Shown: one piece after another, positions 16,563 through 24,245 of the stretch
How positions within the stretch are numbered: the stretch's first letter is position 1
Layout of the letters: each line of letters starts with the position of its first letter
From: an uncultured Rhodospirillales bacterium
GTDB taxonomy: Bacteria > Pseudomonadota > Alphaproteobacteria > Acetobacterales > Acetobacteraceae
Assembly (NCBI GenBank): GCA_903835235.1
Contig: CAILMF010000020.1
Coordinates: 1 to 64,000, forward strand
Direction: 5' to 3'
Length of the DNA: 64,000 nt
The notes under the pieces: model-generated
Told to the model about the DNA's origin: nothing
The model's database searches: none
The model's input: only the letters and a program-made list of their open reading frames with translations
Translations under genes and position numbers: made by a program

Positions 16563-16789
16563 GAGGTTTTTCCTTGGTTGCGGTGGGTCGGACCACGTCA
16601 GGCATCGGCACCGCCCCCAGGGACGGAACGGTGAGCCCAGGCGCGGCGTTATCCCGGGGAAGCTGACCCGGGCCTTGGACGCGGGGCGTCCGTGGCGGCC
16701 TCGGCAGAGGAGGCAGCCCATCGGCTGACCGGACTGTGCCGGCGCCGAAGCGTGTAATGCCGGAGCGACAGGTTCAGCGGCCAGCGACC

Positions 16790-16821
16790 GTCAGGCGCAG
16801 TCAGAAGCCCTGACAGAATCC
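16790..16821. repeat. Degenerate copy of the palindromic element at 3507
   Basis: GTCAGGCGCAGTCAGAAGC followed by CCTGACAGAATCC closely matches the core of the 3507-3550 element (GTCAGGCGCAGACAGAAGCG, then CCTGACAGACCC). One loop substitution, one missing base in the stem and changes at the outer end have broken the symmetry. The CTAG flanks are not preserved. Confidence 0.55.
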
Positions 16822-17206
16822 AACTGTTGGTCGAGCGGCTGATGCACCCAGCCGGTGATTCCACCGGGGACGATCAGGCGCCAGGCCTCTGGTCCGGCCG
16901 TACGGGCCGCAGGTTCATGGGAAGACGACGTCGCCGATAGGCGACGATTCAGGTTGCCAGGCCGCCCTCGGCAGCCGCCGGCAGGACCCGCTGGTAGTGC
17001 AGCGGGGTCGAGCGACCAACGCGCCGAAGCCTGAACCAGGCGAAGAGAAGGGTGGCGTTCAAGGCAGGGCTTCCCTTGGCTGCTGATGCCATGACGCCGT
17101 CACGGCGCCGCGAACAGGGGAAACCTAAACCGCTTCGGCGCGGCAATTCAAGTATTGAATAAAATATACGATACGAGTGCAGATATTCCTGCCTACCCGC
17201 TCCTGG

Positions 17207-17234
17207 TGGCGGCGGGGTGCTTCGCCCGCCGCCA
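17207..17234. terminator. Perfect 10-bp stem-loop downstream of the second GH16 gene
   Basis: TGGCGGCGGG (17207-17216) pairs with CCCGCCGCCA (17225-17234) over the loop GTGCTTCG. It lies about 50 bases past the leftward GH16 stop at 17285 and could end that transcript. On the minus strand it also resembles the intergenic repeat family seen at 6105 (GGTGGATT, then GGCGGGCGAAGC). Confidence 0.5.
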
Positions 17235-17284
17235 ATCCACCCTCACGCCTGCACCCGCGGCCGCGGCCTCGCCGCAGCGGTTGG

Positions 17285-18088
17285 CTACAGGTGCCAGTAG
17301 CCGGTTGCGGCGAAGGTCGCCTCAACCTGTGCGGCCAGGGCGTTCCAGTCCACCGCCTCGTCGGTGCCGGGCGCCGCCGGTGCCGCGATGATGGGCGCAT
17401 GCAGGTCCCAGCAGCCGGTGGCCAGGAAGGTCGCTTCCACCTGCGCCGCCAGCGCATTCCAGTCGATCGGCGCTGCGGTAGAAGGGGTGGTCGTCGTCGT
17501 CGCTGTCGGCGCAGCCGCAGCCGCGCCAAGCGGCGTGTAATCCACCGAGAACACCGTCAGCGACGTGTGACTGTTGCTGTTCAGGAAGCCGATGGTGTCG
17601 TTCATGCCGCCATGGGCGAAGTCGGCCGGCACGTGGTCGGCGAAGCTTGCCTGGACGGTGCCGTCGACTTTCATGGTGATCCGGCCGGGCTCCCAGAGCA
17701 TCTGGTATTCATGCGGCACGCCGCTGCTGACGCCCCAGAACACCTGCGGGCTGTAGGAGTCGCCGCCCTGGTTCCAGTGCAGCGTGCCGTACTGCGCGCC
17801 GTCGCCGTTGGGGGTGATCTCCATCAGGTCGATTTCCTGGCCAGGCCAGTTGTTGTCGCCGGGCCAGAAGACGATGCCCGGGCCGGGCTGGCTGCCATTG
17901 ACCTGCGCGTCGATGGTGTAGGTGCCGTAGCCGTGGCCGGAGGCGGGACCTGTCGCCCATTCCATGATGGAACTGCTGCCCGCCAGGGTGATCTGCCCCG
18001 GGACGGACTGGTCGACATTCCAGCCATTGCCCAGCGAGCCGAGGCCATTGTCGAAGGAAATGCTCAATGCATCGGAGGAGGTGGCCAT
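17285..18088 (-). CDS. GH16-fold glycoside hydrolase-like protein with two C-terminal DWNALAA repeats
   Basis: A 267-residue paralogue of the gene at 15825. The active-site pattern is WPGQEIDLME with E85, D87 and E90, and the first 205 residues align almost position by position with the paralogue (SFDNGLGSLGNGWNVDQSVP, GRITMKVDGTVQASFADHVP). After a Thr/Pro/Ala-rich linker come two copies of a 22-residue module containing DWNALAAQVEATF and ATGxW, separated by an Ala/Pro linker. The start MATSSDALSI follows AAAGGA; there is no signal peptide. Activity on beta-glucan-type polymers is a family inference. Export, if any, would need a non-Sec route. Confidence 0.8.
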   Translation of the reverse strand: MATSSDALSISFDNGLGSLGNGWNVDQSVPGQITLAGSSSIMEWATGPASGHGYGTYTIDAQVNGSQPGPGIVFWPGDNNWPGQEIDLMEITPNGDGAQYGTLHWNQGGDSYSPQVFWGVSSGVPHEYQMLWEPGRITMKVDGTVQASFADHVPADFAHGGMNDTIGFLNSNSHTSLTVFSVDYTPLGAAAAAPTATTTTTPSTAAPIDWNALAAQVEATFLATGCWDLHAPIIAAPAAPGTDEAVDWNALAAQVEATFAATGYWHL

Positions 18089-18665
18089 GATGATGGTCCT
18101 TTCGGAGAAAGTTGCCGTGGGCATGCCCCGGCGGCCCTGACGCGGCGGGCGTCGGGCGGAGCATGCAGGGAGGCCGGGCGAAGGCCGCGGCGGGTTGATG
18201 CACTGCGTGCTTCGGCAGCCAGGGGTTGTGGCAAGGCGCGCGCCGCCGCGACCTTGGCCAAGACGCCCTATGCTGGGATGGCTGGTGGTGCACGCAGCGG
18301 CCGTCGATGCCGGCGTCTCAGCCAGCCGGGATCAGTCAGGCCTGTCGGTCGATGGTGGTGGCGCTGGGATCAGCGCGACGTGGGCCGGTTGGCCCTGTGC
18401 GGCAGCATCCGGCGCCTGGTGTGCTGGCGAAAGCAGGTGCCGTTGCGGCGCCCCTGCTGTTCAGCCACGCCAAACTGGATGCTGCATGTCGCCAACGTCA
18501 AATCTCGTACCCTCATCGGTTGCCGTCACATGCCCGGCAAGGAAGTCACGACCCCGCGAGCCGTGCCGACCATAAGCGGCAGCGCCCATACGCGCAAGAT
18601 ATGGAATACAATATTCTTTAAATGGTCCGGTCGACCAAGGCGGCGTCGCGGTCTCCTGAGGAACC
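18089..18665. other. 577-bp gap upstream of the second GH16 gene
   Basis: No convincing gene. Most of the region is GC-rich without recognised motifs. At about 18596-18622 there is a sharp AT-rich patch with the inverted repeat GAATA-CAA-TATTC (18604-18616), about 510 bases upstream of the GH16 start. This mirrors the arrangement upstream of the paralogue and may mark a regulatory site. A minus-strand frame at 18461-18682 overlaps the end of the next gene and is not recognised. Confidence 0.45.
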
Positions 18666-19631
18666 TCAGTCCAGCCGCACATCCGCGGCGCGGGCCACGG
18701 CGCGCAGCTTCACCAACTCGCTGCGGATATAGCGGCCGAACTCAGCGGGGCCGAGCGGCGCCGGCGTGGCGCCGAGTTCCACGATTCGCTTCGCCAGCGC
18801 GTCGCCCTGCACCAGCGCCAGGGTTTCCTGGCTCAGGCGCTCCACCACCGGCGCCGGTGTGCCCGCGGGCGCGATCAGCCCGGCCCAGCCGAGAATCTCG
18901 AAGCCGGGCAGGCCGGCGGCCTCGGCCACCGTCGGCAAGGTCGGCACCTGCGGCATGCGGGCGGCGCTGGTGACGCCGAGCGCGGTGACGCGGCCGCCCT
19001 GGATATGCGGCAGCGCCGCCGCCAGGCTGTCGAACATCAACTTCACATTGCCGGCCAGCACATCCGCCATGGCCGGTGCGCTGCCACGATAGGGAATGTG
19101 GTTCAGCTGGATGCCGGCCGACTGACAGAAATGCTCGGCGGCCAGGTGCAGCGAGGAACCCGGCCCGCCCGAGGCATAGTCGATGCTGCGCGGCGCCGCG
19201 CGGGCCTTGGCCACCAGGTCGGCCAGCGAGGTGAAGCCGGAGGCCGGGTTGACCACCGCGATCAGCGGCGTGGTGAAGACCAGCGCGACGGGGGCGAAGT
19301 CGCGCTCCACATCATAGGGCAGGTTGGCCATCACCGCGGGGTTGATCGACAGCGGGCCGGAGCTGGCCATGCCCAGCGTATGGCCATCCGGCGCCGCGTG
19401 GCGGATCGCCTCCATGCCCGGGATCGAGGCGCCGCCGGCGCGGTTGTCGATCAGCAGCGGCTGGCCGAGCGGCGCCGCCAGCCGTTCCGCCAGCAGCCGG
19501 GCCATGATGTCGGTGGCCTGGCCGGGCGGGAAGGGCACCACGACGCGGATCGGGCGGGCAGGCCAGCCCTGCGCGCGGGCGAGCGAGGGCAGGGCGAGGG
19601 CGGCGAGCAGGGCACGGCGGTTCATCCGCAT
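18666..19631 (-). CDS. Bug/TctC-family solute-binding protein
   Basis: A 321-residue periplasmic binding protein of the tripartite tricarboxylate transporter type. Signal peptide MRMNRRALLAALALPSLARA is followed by the diagnostic WPARPIRVVVPFPPGQATD. Further family motifs are GQPLLIDNRAGGASIPG, AAPDGHTLGMASSGPLS, LNHIPYRGSAPAMADVLAG and TLPTVAEAAGLPGFE. Such proteins usually bind carboxylates or aromatic acids. No TctA/TctB membrane genes are nearby. It lies only 18 bases after fliP on the same strand, an unexpected operon partner. Start between 19631 and 19625 is uncertain. Confidence 0.9.
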   Translation of the reverse strand: MRMNRRALLAALALPSLARAQGWPARPIRVVVPFPPGQATDIMARLLAERLAAPLGQPLLIDNRAGGASIPGMEAIRHAAPDGHTLGMASSGPLSINPAVMANLPYDVERDFAPVALVFTTPLIAVVNPASGFTSLADLVAKARAAPRSIDYASGGPGSSLHLAAEHFCQSAGIQLNHIPYRGSAPAMADVLAGNVKLMFDSLAAALPHIQGGRVTALGVTSAARMPQVPTLPTVAEAAGLPGFEILGWAGLIAPAGTPAPVVERLSQETLALVQGDALAKRIVELGATPAPLGPAEFGRYIRSELVKLRAVARAADVRLD

Positions 19632-19649
19632 ATCGTCGCGCGCCAACAG

Positions 19650-20654
19650 CTAGCTGGCAAATCCTTGCACCAGGCTGCCCGCTACCAGCCGCCAGCCATC
19701 CACCAGCACGAAGAAGATCAGCTTGAACGGCAGCGACACCACGGATGGCGGCAGCATCATCATGCCCAGCGACATCAGCAGCGAAGCCACCACCATGTCG
19801 ATGACCAGGAAGGGCAGGAAAAGCAGAAAGCCAATCTCGAAGGCGCGCTTGAGTTCGCCCACCAGGAAGGCGGGCACCAGCACGCGCCAGCTGGTCTGCT
19901 CCACGCTGGCGGCCTGCGGCAGTTGCGAGAGGTCCTGGAACAGCGCCAGGTCGGCGTCGCGCACATTGGCCACCATGAACTGGCGGAACGGCTCGGCGGA
20001 AAGGCGCAGGCCCTCCAGCTCGGCGATGCGGCCTTCCATCATCGGTGCCAGACCGTTCTGCCAACTGGCCTCGAAGGTTGGCTGCATGACGAAGAAGGTC
20101 AGGAACAGCGCCAGGCCGATCAGCACCGGGTTGGGTGGCACGCCCTGGGCGCCGATGGCGCTGCGCAGCAGGGAGAGGACGATGGCGATGCGGGCGAAGC
20201 CGGTGACCATGACCAGCAGGGATGGCGCCAGCGAGAGCAGCCCGATCAGCGCCGTGAGCTGCACCAGGCGCGAGGTGCTGCCGGCCTGCCCGGCGGTGCC
20301 GAGGTCGATGGCGACCGACTGCGCCATGGCCGGGCCGGCCAGGAACAGCAGCGCCAGCACCATCAGCCCGGCCTTCAGCAGCGGACCAGCGGCGGGTGGC
20401 TCGGCCGGCGGCGGCTCGACCCAGCCCAGCATGACGTCGGTGGTGCCGCCGGTCAGCAGCAGTGCCTCGCGGTTGTCGCAGCGTACCAGCAGCAGGCGGC
20501 GGCGCGGGTCCAGCGCCAGCGATTCCGCCAGCTGCAACCGGCGCCCCTGGGGGCTGACGATGCGGCTGCCGCGCAGCGCCCGGGCGGCGGCCCAGGCCAG
20601 GGCAAGCACCAGCCCCAGCGCGGCGAACGCCTGCACAGCGATGGCGAAGCTCAT
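19650..20654 (-). CDS. fliP: FliO-FliP fusion, flagellar type III export pore protein
   Basis: FliP forms the export-gate pore with FliQ and FliR; FliO is its assembly chaperone. This 334-residue protein joins them. Residues 1-85 are FliO-like: one N-terminal membrane helix, then RRLQLAESLALDPRRRLLLV and the -L-L-L-T-G-G- strand. Residues 92-112 look like the usual FliP signal peptide (LLKAGLMVLALLFLAGPAMA), and 113-334 are FliP (VMVTGFARIAIVLSLLRSAI, PFLVIDMVVASLLMSLGMMM). FliP alone is normally about 245 residues, matching residues 90-334. The ATG overlaps the stop of the small gene upstream (ATGA). Whether signal peptidase cuts at about residue 111 is an open question. Confidence 0.9.
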   Translation of the reverse strand: MSFAIAVQAFAALGLVLALAWAAARALRGSRIVSPQGRRLQLAESLALDPRRRLLLVRCDNREALLLTGGTTDVMLGWVEPPPAEPPAAGPLLKAGLMVLALLFLAGPAMAQSVAIDLGTAGQAGSTSRLVQLTALIGLLSLAPSLLVMVTGFARIAIVLSLLRSAIGAQGVPPNPVLIGLALFLTFFVMQPTFEASWQNGLAPMMEGRIAELEGLRLSAEPFRQFMVANVRDADLALFQDLSQLPQAASVEQTSWRVLVPAFLVGELKRAFEIGFLLFLPFLVIDMVVASLLMSLGMMMLPPSVVSLPFKLIFFVLVDGWRLVAGSLVQGFAS

Positions 20655-20911
20655 GGGCGACCGGGCGGGTAGGGCAGGGTGGCGGCGAGACCCTCGACAT
20701 CCCGCACCAGTGCTTCCAGCGCCGGGCGCAGCCGTTGGCCGATGGCCGCGGGCAGCTTGGCCACCTGGGCGCAGAGCGTCGCGGCTTCCGCGTCCAGCCC
20801 CGCGAGGTCGATGGTGCGGCCGCTTTCCACCAGCACGCGCGCCATGGTGACGGTGCCGCGCAGGCTGTCGATGGCGGCGAGCGTCGTCTTATCGGTCGGG
20901 CCTTTGCTCAT
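20651..20911 (-). CDS. Small hypothetical protein upstream of fliO-fliP
   Basis: An 86-residue, mainly alpha-helical soluble protein (VTMARVLVESGRTIDLAGLD, GQRLRPALEALVRDVEGLAA). It has no signal peptide or membrane segment. I do not recognise the family. Its stop codon overlaps the fliO-fliP start by four bases, and it is the first gene of that leftward unit, divergent from flgB. A flagellar accessory role, such as a small export chaperone, is inferred only from position. Confidence 0.6.
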   Translation of the reverse strand: MSKGPTDKTTLAAIDSLRGTVTMARVLVESGRTIDLAGLDAEAATLCAQVAKLPAAIGQRLRPALEALVRDVEGLAATLPYPPGRP

Positions 20912-21028
20912 GCCGCGGAGAATCGCATGCCGCGATTACCCAATGCTTAGTGCCACCGATGCCTTGGTGGGGGCGGCGACGCGGCGGCGTTAACCGAAGC
21001 TTTGCCGATGCCGGTGCAGGCTGCGCGC

Positions 21029-21421
21029 ATGGAACTCCCGGGCGACCCGCTTCTTGCGCTGACCGAACGCCGGCTGGGCTGGCTGCAAAGCCGGCAGCGC
21101 GTGCTGGCGCAGAACATCGCCAATGCGGATACGCCCGGTTACCAGCCACAGGACCTGAAGGATTTCTCGCGCCTGGTCTCGCCGCGCGGCGCCGGCGTGG
21201 CGCTGGCGCAGACCCAGCCCGCGCATCTCGGCGGCCGCGGCGGCGAAGCCGGGGCCAGGCCGGACCGCAGCGTCACCGACCGCACGCCTGATGGCAATGC
21301 CGTCAGCCTGGACCAGCAGGCGGTGAAGATGGCGGAAACCGATACAGCCCACGCCTTGGCCATCAATCTCTACCGGCGCTACGCGGCGATGTACCGCACC
21401 GCGCTGGGCCGCGCTTCGTAA
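21029..21421 (+). CDS. flgB: Flagellar proximal rod protein FlgB
   Basis: FlgB is a proximal rod subunit. From the ATG at 21029 the protein is 130 residues, starting MELPGDPLLALTERRLGWLQ. It contains the rod signature RVLAQNIANADTPGYQPQDL and a C-terminal helix LAINLYRRYAAMYRTALGR. ATG 21008 and TTG 21002 are in-frame alternatives, but homologous FlgB proteins begin close to the chosen start. First gene of flgB-flgC-fliE-fliQ-fliR-flhB-cckA. A TTAACC sequence at 20990, resembling a CtrA half-site, lies just upstream. Confidence 0.92.
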   Translation: MELPGDPLLALTERRLGWLQSRQRVLAQNIANADTPGYQPQDLKDFSRLVSPRGAGVALAQTQPAHLGGRGGEAGARPDRSVTDRTPDGNAVSLDQQAVKMAETDTAHALAINLYRRYAAMYRTALGRAS

Positions 21422-21444
21422 CCCCGTTCCGCAGGAGCCCCGCC

Positions 21445-21852
21445 ATGGACCTCGACCGCGCCCTTCGCATTTCCGCCGCCGGCCTGCAGGCCCAGTCCAC
21501 CCGGCTGCGCGTGGTGGCCGAGAACCTGGCGAATGCCGACAGCACCGGGCAGTCCCCGGGCGCCGACCCGTATCGCCGCAAGACCGTGACCTTCGCCAAC
21601 ACCATGGACCGCTCGGTCGGCGCGAATACCGTTACCGCCAACCGCATCGGCACGGACCGCGAGGCTTTCCCGCAGCGCTACGACCCGTCCCACCCCGCCG
21701 CCGACGCCAATGGCTACGTCAAGCTGCCGAACGTCGACTCCGCGATCGAGGCGATGGACATGCGCGAGGCCCAGGGCACCTACAGCGCCAACCTGGCGGT
21801 GCTGGAGACCACGCGCGGCATGCTGACGCGCACCATCCAGGCGCTCGGCTGA
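21445..21852 (+). CDS. flgC: Flagellar proximal rod protein FlgC
   Basis: FlgC is a 135-residue rod subunit. The N-terminal ISAAGLQAQSTRLRVVAENL and following ANADST are the rod-protein motif. DPYRRKTVTF and PNVDSAIEAMDMREAQGTYS are typical FlgC segments, and the last helix VLETTRGMLTRTIQALG packs the rod. GCAGGAG precedes the start. The stop overlaps the fliE start by one base (TGATG). Confidence 0.95.
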   Translation: MDLDRALRISAAGLQAQSTRLRVVAENLANADSTGQSPGADPYRRKTVTFANTMDRSVGANTVTANRIGTDREAFPQRYDPSHPAADANGYVKLPNVDSAIEAMDMREAQGTYSANLAVLETTRGMLTRTIQALG

Positions 21853-22160
21853 TGGTCGCCCCCGTAGGGGCAGGCGCGGCGGCGGCGGCCTACCGGGCGG
21901 CGCAGTCCATCGGCAGCGGCGCCGAGGCGACCGCCGCTGGCGGCAGCAGCTTCGGCGCGCTGCTGGAACAGATCTCGAAGGGCGCGCTGGATGCCGGCCA
22001 CGCGGCGGACAGCACCTCGGCCGCGGCACTGGCCGGGCAGGGCGGCGTCACCGAGGTGGTGATGGCCGTCTCCAAGGCCGAACTGGCGCTGCAAACCGCT
22101 GTCGCGGTGCGCGACCGCGTGGTGGCGGCGTACCAGGACGTGATGCGGATGCCGATTTGA
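21852..22160 (+). CDS. fliE: Flagellar hook-basal body protein FliE
   Basis: FliE connects the MS ring and export gate to the proximal rod. The 102-residue product has the conserved SFGALLEQISKGALDAGHAA and the C-terminal VVMAVSKAELALQTAVAVRD followed by a final helix ending in MRMPI. The size is normal. It is translationally coupled to flgC and to fliQ, whose TTG start overlaps the fliE stop. Confidence 0.93.
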   Translation: MVAPVGAGAAAAAYRAAQSIGSGAEATAAGGSSFGALLEQISKGALDAGHAADSTSAAALAGQGGVTEVVMAVSKAELALQTAVAVRDRVVAAYQDVMRMPI

Positions 22161-22417
22161 TCGAGCCGACCGGAGACGCGCTGTGGCTGGCGGTGCAACT
22201 GGCGGGTCCACCGCTGGTCGCCATGCTGCTGATCGGCGTGGTGATCTCGGTGGTGCAGGCGCTGACGCAGATCCAGGAATCCACCTTGGCCTTCCTGCCC
22301 AAGCTCATCGTCATGGGGCTGGTGCTGGCGCTGCTGGGGCCCAGCATGGGCGGCGCCATGCGCAGCTTCGCCGGGCGGATGTTCGACCGGGTGGTGGCCG
22401 CCGGCGGGGCGCCGTGA
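22157..22417 (+). CDS. fliQ: Flagellar export gate protein FliQ
   Basis: FliQ is an 86-residue, two-helix subunit of the type III export gate. It shows LAGPPLVAMLLIGVVISVVQ, the family hallmark ALTQIQESTLAFLPKL, and a second helix VMGLVLALLGPSM. The start is a TTG overlapping the fliE TGA (TTGA); no ATG is available at the expected place. This points to translation mainly by coupling to fliE. One base separates it from fliR. Confidence 0.94.
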   Translation: MIEPTGDALWLAVQLAGPPLVAMLLIGVVISVVQALTQIQESTLAFLPKLIVMGLVLALLGPSMGGAMRSFAGRMFDRVVAAGGAP

Positions 22418-22418
22418 C

Positions 22419-23180
22419 ATGCCGCCGGAACTGGCGGCGGAGGCCTTCAACTTCATCCTGCTGTTCTGCCGGCTCGGCGCCGCCAGCCTGCTGCTGCCGG
22501 GGCTGGGCGAGCAGGATATCCCCGCCAATGTCCGGCTGGCGCTGGGGCTGACGCTACCGGTGCTGCTGCTGCCGGTACTGGGGCCGGGCCTGCCCGCCAT
22601 GCCGGAAGCGGTGCCGGCGCTGGTGCGGCTGATATCCTTGGAAATACTGGTCGGGCTGTGGCTGGGCCTGACCGCGCGGCTGGTGGCGCTGGCGCTGGTG
22701 CAGGCCGGGCAGGCCGCGGCGCTGATGATCGGCCTGTCCAGCCCGTTGCAGACAGACCCCAGCATTGGCAGCCAGACCACGGCGCCGGCGCGGCTGTTCG
22801 GGTTGCTGGCGGCGGTGCTGATGCTGTCCTCCGGGCTCTACGCCGTGCCGCTGCGGGCGCTGGTGGAGAGCTATTCCTTCCTGCCCCCCGGCGCCGCGCT
22901 GCCGCTGGGCGCCACGGCGGATGCGCTGACCGGCGCTGTGGCCGACAGTTTCTCGCTGGCGCTTCGGCTGGCGGCGCCGCTGCTGCTGGCCTCCATCCTG
23001 TCCAACCTGGCGCTGGCCCTGCTGGCGCGCGTGGCGCCGCAGGTGCCGGCCTACACCATCGCGGCGCCGGGGCAGATCCTGCTCGGGCTGATGCTGCTGG
23101 CGCTGATCCTGCCCGCCCTGTTGCGGGTCTGGCTGGACGAGGCCGGCAGCGCGCTGGGCCGCATGCCGGGCCTGGGCTGA
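22419..23180 (+). CDS. fliR: Flagellar export gate protein FliR
   Basis: FliR is a polytopic membrane component of the export gate. The 253-residue product has at least six hydrophobic segments and family features such as NFILLFCRLGAASLLLPGLG, SSPLQTDPSIGSQTTAPARL and LSNLALALLARVAPQVPAYT. It follows fliQ by one base and precedes flhB by three. FliQ-FliR-FlhB here plus FliP at 19650 make a nearly complete gate; flhA is missing from the window. Confidence 0.94.
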   Translation: MPPELAAEAFNFILLFCRLGAASLLLPGLGEQDIPANVRLALGLTLPVLLLPVLGPGLPAMPEAVPALVRLISLEILVGLWLGLTARLVALALVQAGQAAALMIGLSSPLQTDPSIGSQTTAPARLFGLLAAVLMLSSGLYAVPLRALVESYSFLPPGAALPLGATADALTGAVADSFSLALRLAAPLLLASILSNLALALLARVAPQVPAYTIAAPGQILLGLMLLALILPALLRVWLDEAGSALGRMPGLG

Positions 23181-23183
23181 GGC

Positions 23184-24245
23184 ATGGCCGAGGAAGCCGA
23201 CGCCGAGGACCGTACAGAGGCCGCCACACCCCGCCGGCTGGAACGCGCGCGGGAGGAAGGCAATGTCCCGCTTTCCAAGGAGGCGGTGGGCTTCGCCAGC
23301 CTGGGCGGCGCGACGCTGGCCGCCGCCATCGCCCTGCCGCCGCTGGGTGGGGAACTGCTGGCCATGCTGCGGGGCATGCTGAGCGGCGCGCATGAGCTGG
23401 ACCCCTTCCTTGCGCTGCACGAGATGCTGCGCGCCGGGCTGCTGGCGGCGGTGCCGGTGGCGGCCGGGGCGCTGGTCGCGGCCGGCGCGGCGACCCTGTT
23501 GCAGACCGGCTTCCTGATGCGCGTCGAGGCACTGATGCCGGACCCCGCGCGCATCAACCCGCTGGCGGCGCTGAAGCGGCTGCTCAGCATCGACAGCCTG
23601 GTGGAGCTGGGCCGCACGCTGATCAAGCTGGCGCTGCTCGGCACCGCGCTGTGGCGGGCGGTGGACCTGGACGCCTTGCAGCAGGCGCTGCATCGCCCAG
23701 CCGGCGGGCTGCTGGCGGAGGTCGGCCGCCACGCGCTGCGGTTGATGGCGGCAGCGCTGATCGTCTACGCGCTGCTCGGCGCCGCCGACATGGTCTGGGT
23801 GCGGCTGCGCCATGCCCGCAAGCTGCGCATGAGCCGCGAGGAGATGCGCGAGGAAGCCCGCGAGAGCGATGGCGACCCGCACGTGAAGGCGCGGCAACGG
23901 CAGATCCGCATGCAGCGGGCGCGGCGGCGCATGTTGCAGGCGGTGCCCAAGGCCAGCGTCGTCATCACCAACCCGACCCATTACGCCGTCGCCCTGGCCT
24001 ATGAGGCCGGGCAATCCGCGGCGCCGAAGGTGGTGGCCAAGGGCATGAACAGCCTGGCGTTGCGTATCCGCGAGGTCGCGGCGCAGCATGGCGTGCCCAT
24101 TGTGGAGAATCCCCCCCTGGCCCGCGCGCTGCACCGGCTGGAGCCGGATACCGAAGTGCCGCCGGAACACTGGCAGGCGGTGGCCGAGGTGATTTCCTAT
24201 GTCTACCGGCTGCAGGGCCGGCAGGTGGCGCGCAGCGATGGCTGA
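23184..24245 (+). CDS. flhB: Flagellar export switch protein FlhB
   Basis: FlhB controls export substrate specificity. The 353-residue protein starts with the family pattern EDRTEAATPRRLERAREEGN, has four membrane helices, and carries the autocleavage motif NPTH (residues 263-266) followed by YAVALAYE. The C-terminal part, VAKGMNSLALRIREVAAQHG then VPIVENPPLARALHR, is intact. The last eight bases overlap the start of the downstream histidine kinase. Confidence 0.96.
   Translation: MAEEADAEDRTEAATPRRLERAREEGNVPLSKEAVGFASLGGATLAAAIALPPLGGELLAMLRGMLSGAHELDPFLALHEMLRAGLLAAVPVAAGALVAAGAATLLQTGFLMRVEALMPDPARINPLAALKRLLSIDSLVELGRTLIKLALLGTALWRAVDLDALQQALHRPAGGLLAEVGRHALRLMAAALIVYALLGAADMVWVRLRHARKLRMSREEMREEARESDGDPHVKARQRQIRMQRARRRMLQAVPKASVVITNPTHYAVALAYEAGQSAAPKVVAKGMNSLALRIREVAAQHGVPIVENPPLARALHRLEPDTEVPPEHWQAVAEVISYVYRLQGRQVARSDG

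Larger units (their letters stand above)
16563..17284. other. 722-bp gap between the GH16 paralogues: repeat relics and an AT-rich island
   Basis: No gene is supported here. The gap contains a degenerate copy of the 3507 palindrome (16790-16821), a small stem-loop CGTCGCC/GGCGACG at 16929-16946, and a conspicuously AT-rich patch at about 17143-17180. The patch contains the inverted repeat ATTCAA-GTA-TTGAAT (17146-17160). A strong stem-loop lies at 17207-17234. The AT-rich patch lies about 590 bases upstream of the first GH16 start; a comparable patch lies upstream of the second GH16 gene. Short minus-strand frames at 16649-16864 and 16949-17146 look like chance. Confidence 0.5.

Noticed and set aside
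16949-17146. Small minus-strand ORF between the GH16 genes
   Set aside because: No ribosome-binding site, no recognised motif and chance-like Arg/Ala-rich composition.
18461-18682. Small minus-strand ORF (73 codons) upstream of the second GH16 gene
   Set aside because: It overlaps the 3' end of the Bug gene in another frame and resembles nothing I know.
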